Positions 1 through 4,544 of a DNA stretch of 7,095 nt are shown one piece after another (position 1 is the first letter of the stretch; every line of letters begins with the position of its first letter). The notes under the pieces were generated by a model. That model saw only the letters and a program-made list of their open reading frames with translations, was not told the DNA's origin and did no database searches. Origin of the DNA: Desulfurellaceae bacterium (GTDB lineage Bacteria; Campylobacterota_A; Desulfurellia; JAGGSF01); assembly GCA_023128455.1 (NCBI GenBank), contig JAGMDW010000042.1, forward strand, positions 1-7,095, given 5' to 3'. A program made the translations under genes and the position numbers.

Positions 1-440
1 ACATAAATCAAACCATAGAAAATGCGATAAAATTAGTTAAAGAACAAACGACAAATAAAAATATTGAGTTTCAATGTCTATTGGACAAAAACACGAAACA
101 GTGTTACGGCAATGCCGACCGCATAGAGCAAGTGTTATTGAATCTACTAAATAATGCTGTTGATGCGCTAAAATCAAAAAAAACAGGAAAAATAAAAATA
201 AAAACAGGCACAGATGGTAAATATATATCAGTAAGTGTTCGAGACAACGCAGGAGGTATTGATTTAGACACAATGTCGCACATCTTTAAACCCTTTTATA
301 CTACAAAATCTAATGGGACAGGTTTGGGTCTTTCTATCGTAAAACAAATCATTCAGGAACAAAATGGAAAAATAGAAATAGACAACAACATAGGAAAAGG
401 TGTTACATTTACCATTAAATTATTGAAGGAGAAATCATAA
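1..440 (+). CDS. Sensor histidine kinase, C-terminal ATPase domain (5' partial)
   Basis: The reading frame is open to the left edge (first full codon at position 3), so the gene begins outside the window and the internal TTG at 81 is not the start. The visible 145 residues are a HATPase_c domain of a two-component sensor kinase. It shows an N box (NLLNNAVDAL, residues 47-56 of the fragment), a G1 box (DNAGGI, 81-86), an F box (FKPFYTTK, 95-102) and a G2 box (GTGLGLSIVK, 105-114). These bind ATP for autophosphorylation of a histidine that lies upstream and cannot be seen, as do any sensor or membrane segments. The boxes look intact, so the kinase is probably active. The stop overlaps the start of the receiver gene by one base, which makes that protein its likely phosphotransfer partner. 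Confidence 0.95.
   Translation, partial: INQTIENAIKLVKEQTTNKNIEFQCLLDKNTKQCYGNADRIEQVLLNLLNNAVDALKSKKTGKIKIKTGTDGKYISVSVRDNAGGIDLDTMSHIFKPFYTTKSNGTGLGLSIVKQIIQEQNGKIEIDNNIGKGVTFTIKLLKEKS
426..431 (+). promoter_or_regulatory. Shine-Dalgarno site for the receiver gene
   Basis: AAGGAG lies 8 nt upstream of the ATG at 440, inside the last codons of the kinase gene. It supports the 440 start and translational coupling of the kinase-receiver pair. Confidence 0.85.
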
Positions 441-796
441 TGAAAAAGAAAATTTTAGCAGTAGATGATGAAGAAAACATCTGCCTACTTTATGAGGAAG
501 AATTTAAAGATGAAGGATACGATGTAATTACGGCAAAAACTGGAAAAGAAGCAATTAAGCTCTTTGAAAAAGAAAAACCAGACATAGTAATCCTGGATAT
601 AAACATGCCAGAGATGAATGGTATCGAAATTCTAAGAATACTCAAGGAGAAATCTTCCAAGACACCAGTTATTATGTCCACTGCTTATGCCCACTACAAA
701 CAAGACTTCACCGTATGGGCAGCAGACGCTTACATTATCAAATCGCCGGATCTTACGGAATTAAAGCAAAAAGTGAAAGAACTTTTGTCTACTTAA
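440..796 (+). CDS. Single-domain response regulator (receiver only)
   Basis: This 118-residue protein is a complete receiver (REC) domain with no DNA-binding or enzymatic output domain. The acidic pocket is D9-D10, the phosphoacceptor is D53 (in ILDINMPEMNG), the switch threonine is T81, the aromatic switch residue is Y98 and the conserved lysine is K101. All key residues are present, so it should accept phosphate from a kinase, most simply the one encoded immediately upstream with a 1-bp overlap. In this class of protein the phosphorylated receiver acts by protein-protein contact, as in Spo0F or CheY relays; the target here is unknown. The C-terminal stretch around AADAYIIKSPDL resembles stand-alone receivers paired with soluble kinases. 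This is inference from memory of the family. Its 3' end overlaps the convergent mtnA gene by 8 bp. Confidence 0.93.
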   Translation: MKKKILAVDDEENICLLYEEEFKDEGYDVITAKTGKEAIKLFEKEKPDIVILDINMPEMNGIEILRILKEKSSKTPVIMSTAYAHYKQDFTVWAADAYIIKSPDLTELKQKVKELLST

Positions 797-1805
797 AATT
801 ATAAGGATAATGAAAGATACCTTCTTCCGTGATAATAGCGGAGATAAATTCTGCATTCGTAATATCAAAAGAAAAATTAAGCGTTTTTGAACCCTCTGGT
901 GCAATAACAAAATCTTTAATCTGTGTTATCTCCTTATCGTTTCTCACCTCTATCGGAATATCTTTTCCAGATTCTATATTCTTGTCTATAGTTTCAAAAG
1001 GAACAACTACAAAAAACGGCACATTAAATCTCTTTGCCACTGTAGCCAGAGAAGCGGTGCCAATTTTATTTGCCGCATCACCATTTTTTGCAATTCTATC
1101 CGCTCCTACAATTACACAATCTACCAAACTTCTATTCATCAGCATGCAACATGCACTATCTACAACAATCCTGTAGGGAATGCTTAGTTTTTTTAATTCC
1201 CAGGCTGTTAATCTGGACCCTTGCAGAAAAGGACGCGTTTCATCCACTATTACCATAATATCCCCGTTTTCTTCCCATAATTTTCTAATTACTCCTAATG
1301 CCGTTCCATATCCGCCTGTAGCCAACATGCCCGTATTACAATGGGTAAGAATACGCTTTTTATCCTTTAAATAATTTGCTCCTACCCCAGCCATCTCTTC
1401 TTCTATCTCTTTTTCCTTCTCCCACAAAGATATTGCTTTTGCCCTCAGCTTATTCTTTAATTTATATTCTGGTAAAATGTTAAATTCATCAATACATTTT
1501 GCCATCTCATCCATTGCCTTAAATAAGCTTACAGCTGTAGGTCGGGTCTGAGAAATCCTACTTTTTGCTTCATAAAACTTAGAGAATATCTCTTGTTTTG
1601 TTTTCGCATCCTTTGTGGATAGATAAATACCAAAAGCAGCAGCGATACCTATTAAAGGAGCGCCGCGCAACACCATATTATCTATGGCATAGACTATATC
1701 TTTGTAGGTTTTCGCTTCAAAATACTCCTCTTCTAAAGGCAACTTCCTTTGATCCAGTATATATAAAACATCATTAATGAATCTTATTGCCTCATAACCA
1801 GTCAT
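789..1805 (-). CDS. mtnA: S-methyl-5-thioribose-1-phosphate isomerase (eIF-2B alpha/beta/delta-like family)
   Basis: The protein has 338 residues, the usual length for MtnA, which converts 5-methylthioribose-1-phosphate to 5-methylthioribulose-1-phosphate in methionine salvage. Family signatures in order are RGAPLIG (47-53), LTHCNTGMLATGGYGTALG (153-171), ETRPFLQGSRLTAWEL (189-204), VIVGADRIAKNGDAANKIGT (231-250) and a C-terminal FDITNAEFISAIITEEG (313-329). C156 and D236 correspond to the catalytic Cys and Asp established for bacterial MtnA. The ATG start at 1805 is well constrained, because an in-frame TAG lies two codons upstream. Only a weak purine run precedes it, and the first 14 bp overlap the upstream SDR gene, so translation is probably coupled. 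No other methionine-salvage gene is visible. The enzyme may therefore serve a split pathway or an anaerobic methylthioadenosine shunt (inference). Closely related ribose-1,5-bisphosphate isomerase-type functions are less likely given the motif match. Confidence 0.93.
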   Translation of the reverse strand: MTGYEAIRFINDVLYILDQRKLPLEEEYFEAKTYKDIVYAIDNMVLRGAPLIGIAAAFGIYLSTKDAKTKQEIFSKFYEAKSRISQTRPTAVSLFKAMDEMAKCIDEFNILPEYKLKNKLRAKAISLWEKEKEIEEEMAGVGANYLKDKKRILTHCNTGMLATGGYGTALGVIRKLWEENGDIMVIVDETRPFLQGSRLTAWELKKLSIPYRIVVDSACCMLMNRSLVDCVIVGADRIAKNGDAANKIGTASLATVAKRFNVPFFVVVPFETIDKNIESGKDIPIEVRNDKEITQIKDFVIAPEGSKTLNFSFDITNAEFISAIITEEGIFHYPYNFK

Positions 1806-2730
1806 TCTCTATATACCATTGAGCTGTTTCTTTAAAACCTTTTTCAATTGTATAAGAAGGAATAAAGCCTGTTTTTAAAAACAATTGACTTGAATTACAT
1901 ATCCATTTTTTCTGCATAAATTCTCTCATTTTATCTATGGTAAGAATCGGTTCATATTTAAAAATATTGGAGAAAATATTGGAGAAATAAGCGAAAACAT
2001 AAGGTGAAAATTCGGGAAATCTTATTATCTTTCCCTTTATATTCATGCTATCAAATAAAGTACGAGCGGTATCTTCCCATGTGTACATGTGATTATCCGA
2101 AAGCTGAAAAACCTCCGGTTCAGGGTTATCTCTGTCTATAAGCAGGTTTATCGTTCTTGCCACATCCTTTACATAGACAAGACTGATATGCCTCTCTTTT
2201 CTCAAAATAGGGATCATGCCCCTTTTCGCCATTTTAAAATAACTATACATCCCCTCATCATAAGGACCATAGACAATCGCTGGTCTAAGAATGCTTATTT
2301 TTAATTGATCTTTATGCTGTAAAAATTTCTTTTCAGCCAGAAGCTTTGACTTTCCATAATGAGAAATAGGATTTTGTACAGAAAGACTGCTCACATATAT
2401 AATCTTTTTAACACCACATAGCGATGAAGCCCAAACCACATTCTCTGCTCCCGTAACATTGGATGAATAAAATTCGCTATTTCTATTCGTTTTTATAAGA
2501 CCTGCTATGTGAACAACAATATCTACATCCTTAAAAGCAGAAGATACTGTTTCTCTATCTCTTAAATCTGCTATACGCAATTCAATATTTTTTCCCCATA
2601 TTTTCTCTGCCTTTTGTTTATTTCTAATCAAAGCTATACATTCCCTGCCCTCTCTTCTCAATTCATCTATAACATTTCTACCCACAAAACCAGTAGCGCC
2701 CGTTACAAGTATTTTTACCTTTTCCACCAC
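1792..2730 (-). CDS. NAD-dependent epimerase/dehydratase family protein (extended SDR)
   Basis: This 312-residue protein is an extended short-chain dehydrogenase/reductase. The N-terminal Rossmann motif TGATGFVG (10-17) binds NAD(P), with an acidic residue in ADLRD (54-58) after the fourth strand position. The catalytic elements are the serine pair at S114-S115 (YVSSLS) and Y125-x-x-x-K129 (YGKSK), followed by the substrate-side motif RPAIVYGP (149-156). All are intact, so an oxidoreductase, epimerase or dehydratase acting on a nucleotide sugar or similar substrate is expected; the substrate cannot be read from sequence. Translation begins at GTG 2730, or at the adjacent GTG 2727. Both lie inside the last codons of the BCAM0308 gene (16-bp overlap), with a GGTGAGAG purine-rich site just upstream. 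Its 3' end overlaps mtnA by 14 bp, making it the middle gene of a coupled operon. A short in-frame duplication adds SNIF twice near residue 250. Confidence 0.9.
   Translation of the reverse strand: MVEKVKILVTGATGFVGRNVIDELRREGRECIALIRNKQKAEKIWGKNIELRIADLRDRETVSSAFKDVDIVVHIAGLIKTNRNSEFYSSNVTGAENVVWASSLCGVKKIIYVSSLSVQNPISHYGKSKLLAEKKFLQHKDQLKISILRPAIVYGPYDEGMYSYFKMAKRGMIPILRKERHISLVYVKDVARTINLLIDRDNPEPEVFQLSDNHMYTWEDTARTLFDSMNIKGKIIRFPEFSPYVFAYFSNIFSNIFKYEPILTIDKMREFMQKKWICNSSQLFLKTGFIPSYTIEKGFKETAQWYIENDWL
1961..1987. repeat. 12-bp tandem duplication inside the SDR gene
   Basis: AAAATATTGGAG occurs twice back to back (1961-1972 and 1973-1984) and starts a third copy. On the minus strand it encodes the peptide repeat SNIFSNIF (residues 250-257 of the SDR protein). 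The unit is a multiple of three, so the frame is kept. Confidence 0.85.
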
Positions 2731-3185
2731 ACTCTCACCGCTTTTACACCCACTTTATACTTTATCTCCAACTCTCCCTTGTATGCTCTTGCCAGTGCCT
2801 TGCCTATACGAGTAGCCAGATGTTCAAAAGTAGTATGAACAACCATCTTCCCTTTTTCAATATCTTCTTCTATCTTTCCTACCCTCCTCAAGGGATTCAC
2901 CCTTTGCCCCTTTTCTTCCTCATTTCTTATAAGATTTTTTATCTCCTCATTCTTTGTTTTTACCAAATCACTATTTATGCGCAACACTCCAGCAAAATAT
3001 CTATCCCTTATACATTTGCAGGCTGGACACAACTCAGCATTTACTTTTCCCTCTGGTTTTTCTTCCGATCTTTTCCACCTTCCGCTTGTAAATACCAATC
3101 CACATTCAGGACAAACTGTAGGCTCCTTGTACTTTTTACTTTTCAAATATAATCTTCCTCTCACTGGATACAAATTAGTTTTCAT
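2715..3185 (-). CDS. BCAM0308-family zinc-ribbon protein
   Basis: This 156-residue protein has two CxxC knuckles, C25-P-E-C28 and C53-P-A-C56, which should form a zinc ribbon. They sit on either side of a basic GRWKRS segment. The middle and C-terminal parts (around IKNLIRNEE, VNPLRRVGKIEED, HTTFEHLATRIGKAL and ARAYKGELEIKY) match my memory of the BCAM0308 family, a widely distributed group with no assigned reaction. The highly basic composition and zinc ribbon suggest nucleic-acid or ribosome binding, loosely like the archaeal/eukaryotic NMD3 N-terminal region; that is inference. The ATG at 3185 has a strong ribosome site (AGGAG, 6 nt away), and length and start agree with the family. It is the first gene of the operon with the SDR and mtnA genes and overlaps the SDR gene by 16 bp. 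Upstream lies the repeat-rich gap. Confidence 0.82.
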   Translation of the reverse strand: MKTNLYPVRGRLYLKSKKYKEPTVCPECGLVFTSGRWKRSEEKPEGKVNAELCPACKCIRDRYFAGVLRINSDLVKTKNEEIKNLIRNEEEKGQRVNPLRRVGKIEEDIEKGKMVVHTTFEHLATRIGKALARAYKGELEIKYKVGVKAVRVWWKR

Positions 3186-3191
3186 TTTTCT

Positions 3192-3196
3192 CTCCT
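3192..3196 (-). promoter_or_regulatory. Shine-Dalgarno site for the BCAM0308-family gene
   Basis: Read on the minus strand, AGGAG lies 6 nt before the ATG at 3185. It fixes this start and shows that the organism uses canonical ribosome sites. Confidence 0.85.
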
Positions 3197-3226
3197 AAAA
3201 ATTGATTATGTATTGTCAAAAAAACT

Positions 3227-3235
3227 AACCACAGA
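3227..3235. repeat. Outer copy of AACCACAGA repeat
   Basis: AACCACAGA here is repeated exactly at 3303-3311 in the same orientation, and in inverted orientation at 3705-3713 (TCTGTGGTT). The two direct copies bracket the 62-bp palindrome at 3240-3301, while the second direct copy and the inverted copy form the ends of the GxxExxY-containing element. Confidence 0.8.
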
Positions 3236-3239
3236 TTCA

Positions 3240-3301
3240 CCCTGTTAAATAGCTACAAAATTAAGCACAAGTAGCCACCCATGCTACTTTATTTAACAGG
3301 G
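3240..3301. repeat. Nested palindrome (12-bp outer stem plus alternative inner stems)
   Basis: CCCTGTTAAATA (3240-3251) and TATTTAACAGGG (3290-3301) are perfect inverted repeats. Within them, AAGTAGC (3269-3275) pairs with GCTACTT (3283-3289) around a 7-nt loop, directly next to the outer stem. The same GTAGC (3271-3275) could instead pair with GCTAC at 3252-3256, so two exclusive inner folds exist. There is no T-run after the outer stem on either strand that would make it a standard terminator. It may be a small palindromic repeat element, a transposase-recognised hairpin or a structured leader. It lies upstream of the BCAM0308 operon and could be in its 5' region. Confidence 0.75.
3288..3298. 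repeat. TTTATTTAACA direct repeat, left copy
   Basis: TTTATTTAACA also occurs at 3732-3742 in the same orientation. The two copies flank the GxxExxY element (inverted ends at 3303 and 3713) with gaps of 4 and 18 nt. This copy is part of the right arm of the 62-bp palindrome. Confidence 0.7.
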
Positions 3302-3302
3302 G

Positions 3303-3713
3303 AACCACAGAGATTTTTTAAAGATTTGCAAAAAGTCTTATACCTCCCCTCTGTGACCTCTACAAAACTAATCTCTTCATCCCATCTTTCAACCTTTCTA
3401 CATTGAAATTTATCAATAGTCCCACTTTTTTTCTCATTCCATCTGTTGCCTTTATTTCTAATATCACTTGCCCTTCTATCAAAAAATCTATCTGATGCGG
3501 ACTCAAGCATAGTCTCTTTTTACCTTTCAAAATTTATTCCCCTCAACTCAAATTCATATGCCAATGCTTCTTCATAAACGCTTTCCAATAACCCAGGACC
3601 TAAGTTTGAATGAACCTCAATTGCACATGCGATTATATTTCCTGTAATGTCTTTTAGAGAAAATTCTTTTGGAGGACACAGAGAATTAAATTTACTCTGT
3701 GTCCTCTGTGGTT
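3303..3713. mobile_element. Small element with AACCACAGAG inverted ends carrying a GxxExxY remnant
   Basis: AACCACAGAG at 3303-3312 and CTCTGTGGTT at 3704-3713 are perfect 10-bp inverted ends of a 411-bp segment. Next to the right end is a 12-bp hairpin of GAGGACACAGAG; next to the left end is a one-mismatch relative, CTCTGTGACCTC (3349-3360). The segment contains only the decayed GxxExxY gene and no transposase. From memory, GxxExxY genes in environmental genomes are often bordered by ACCACAGAG/ACACAGAG-type repeats, which fits a non-autonomous repeat unit. No clean target-site duplication abuts the ends, so the mobile nature is inferred. Confidence 0.55.
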
Positions 3714-3729
3714 TTCCATATTTTTTCAT
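3360..3729 (-). pseudogene. GxxExxY-family protein, frameshifted and internally deleted
   Basis: The 5' part runs from ATG 3729 to a TAA at 3520-3522. It includes the family core ITGNIIACAIEVHSNLGPG and the naming motif G46-L-L-E49-S-V-Y52. Family members continue another 55 or so residues. That continuation is present but in another minus-strand frame, from about 3518 to a TAG at 3360-3362. It contains IDFLIEGQVILEIKA and KKVGLLINFNVERLKDGMK, both characteristic of the C-terminal half. Compared with my memory of the family, about 7 residues before IDFL and about 15 residues between EIKA and KKVG are missing, the latter without a frame change. The gene is therefore broken by a frameshift and deletions. 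GxxExxY proteins have a nuclease-like fold by prediction and no settled role. The first ~23 codons run through repeat sequence, so the original start may have been near residue 24. Confidence 0.85.
3672..3706. repeat. Perfect 12-bp hairpin near the GxxExxY start
   Basis: GAGGACACAGAG (3672-3683) and CTCTGTGTCCTC (3695-3706) are perfect inverted repeats separated by an 11-nt A/T spacer. It overlaps the 5' end of the GxxExxY reading frame and the inner edge of the element's right end. Confidence 0.85.
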
Positions 3730-3731
3730 AT

Positions 3732-3742
3732 TTTATTTAACA
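3732..3742. repeat. TTTATTTAACA direct repeat, right copy
   Basis: This is the second copy of the 11-bp word found at 3288-3298, lying 18 nt outside the right end of the GxxExxY element. It could be a relic of a duplicated target or an independent repeat fragment. Confidence 0.65.
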
Positions 3743-3754
3743 CTACTATTGATA

Positions 3755-3783
3755 TTGAAAATATATATTAAGCATTGTATAAT
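3755..3783 (+). promoter_or_regulatory. Sigma-70-type promoter for the TPR lipoprotein gene
   Basis: TTGAAA (3755-3760), a 17-nt spacer and TATAAT (3778-3783) match the vegetative consensus at 11 of 12 positions with ideal spacing. Transcription would begin about 3789-3792, on or just before the ATG at 3792, implying an mRNA with almost no leader. The surroundings are very AT-rich, so chance matches are possible, but the position immediately before an isolated gene supports it. Confidence 0.7.
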
Positions 3784-3791
3784 TTCAATGG

Positions 3792-4544
3792 ATGTTTAAG
3801 TTAGGATATATCTTTCTGCCATTGTTTCTTATATTTCTTTCTTCATGTGCAACAATTAACCCTGCACAAAACAAAAAAGAATCACTCATCTATTACGAAA
3901 TGGGAAGAAATATCATTTATCATAAAGACATAAAAGCCTTGCCTCAAGCCTTTGCCTATCTTGAACATGCAAAAAAGCTGGACCCTTCCAACCCACGAAT
4001 ATATTACATGACAGGGATGGCTTACAGATTAAGGGGAGAAAAAGAAAAGGCAAAGAATTATTTTTTACAGGCAATAGAAAAGGATAAAGAATTTGGAGAC
4101 GCTTATAATGCTTTGGGAATAAGTTATGCAGAGAATAATGAATTTGAAAAGGCAATTCAATGTTTTACAAGGCTCATAAATAACCCCTCTTATCCTCATC
4201 CAGATTTGGCTTATTATAATAGAGCCAGTGTCTACATGAAACTAAAGGATTGGAAAAAAGCAGAAGAAGACCTTGAGGATGCCATTGTTTTTTCAAATGA
4301 AGGAAACAAGGATTATCTGTGGAGTTTATCTTCTTTATATATAAGCAAAAAAGATTATTGGAAAGCCCTTATTATGATGAACAAAATAACAGCGAAGTTC
4401 AGCATGACCGATGACATAAAATACTACAAAGGCTGGTGCTACATTCAACTGTCCCTTAAAGAAAGGGCAAAAAATATACTCTCTTCAATAGACAAAAAGA
4501 GTCCCTTCTACAAACGAGCATGCGAGCTTCTCAAAAATAAATAA
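3792..4544 (+). CDS. TPR lipoprotein, PilF/PilW type IV pilus pilotin-like
   Basis: The 250-residue protein starts with a lipoprotein signal: a hydrophobic stretch 4-16 and lipobox L16-S-S-C19, so mature protein begins at a lipidated C19. The remainder is about six tetratricopeptide repeats, roughly 34 residues each from residue 30 onwards. The clearest are 68-101 (AYRLRGEKEKAKNYFLQAI), 102-137 and 138-171. The NNPSYPHPDLAYYNRA segment resembles the NP-x-Y-x-x-PE-x-AYYN signature of PilF/PilW, lipoproteins that help assemble the outer-membrane secretin for type IV pili. A more general TPR lipoprotein cannot be excluded. The ATG at 3792 is forced: a TAA lies at 3780-3782 in frame and no other start codon intervenes. 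No Shine-Dalgarno site precedes it, and a strong promoter ends 8 nt upstream. The convergent comEC gene abuts its stop codon. Confidence 0.82.
   Translation: MFKLGYIFLPLFLIFLSSCATINPAQNKKESLIYYEMGRNIIYHKDIKALPQAFAYLEHAKKLDPSNPRIYYMTGMAYRLRGEKEKAKNYFLQAIEKDKEFGDAYNALGISYAENNEFEKAIQCFTRLINNPSYPHPDLAYYNRASVYMKLKDWKKAEEDLEDAIVFSNEGNKDYLWSLSSLYISKKDYWKALIMMNKITAKFSMTDDIKYYKGWCYIQLSLKERAKNILSSIDKKSPFYKRACELLKNK

Noticed and set aside
829..1374. Plus-strand open frames of 62-115 residues opposite mtnA
   Set aside because: They are antisense shadows of a clearly conserved gene, have no recognisable domains and lack convincing ribosome sites.
2820..3198. Plus-strand frames of 73 and 110 residues opposite the BCAM0308 gene
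   Set aside because: The phenylalanine/serine-rich composition is the complement of a lysine/glutamate-rich gene, and no family resemblance is visible.
3214..3219. Perfect TTGACA (-35-like) on the minus strand upstream of the BCAM0308 gene
   Set aside because: At 16-18 nt spacing the -10 position falls on the ribosome site (AGGAG), not on a TATAAT-like word. The alternative CATAAT at 3205-3210 has no matching -35. No promoter can be called.
3240..3301. Rho-independent terminator
   Set aside because: The outer stem is AT-rich in the middle with a 38-nt interior, and neither side is followed directly by a T-run.
3289..3510. A 73-residue minus-strand open frame beginning MLESASDRFF
   Set aside because: It is the wrong frame across the GxxExxY remnant. 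The family sequence IDFLIEGQVILEIKA is read in another frame over the same bases, so this frame is a by-product of the frameshift.
3227..3713. CRISPR array
   Set aside because: The short AACCACAGA and ACACAGAG words are too short, irregularly spaced and in mixed orientation to be CRISPR repeats.
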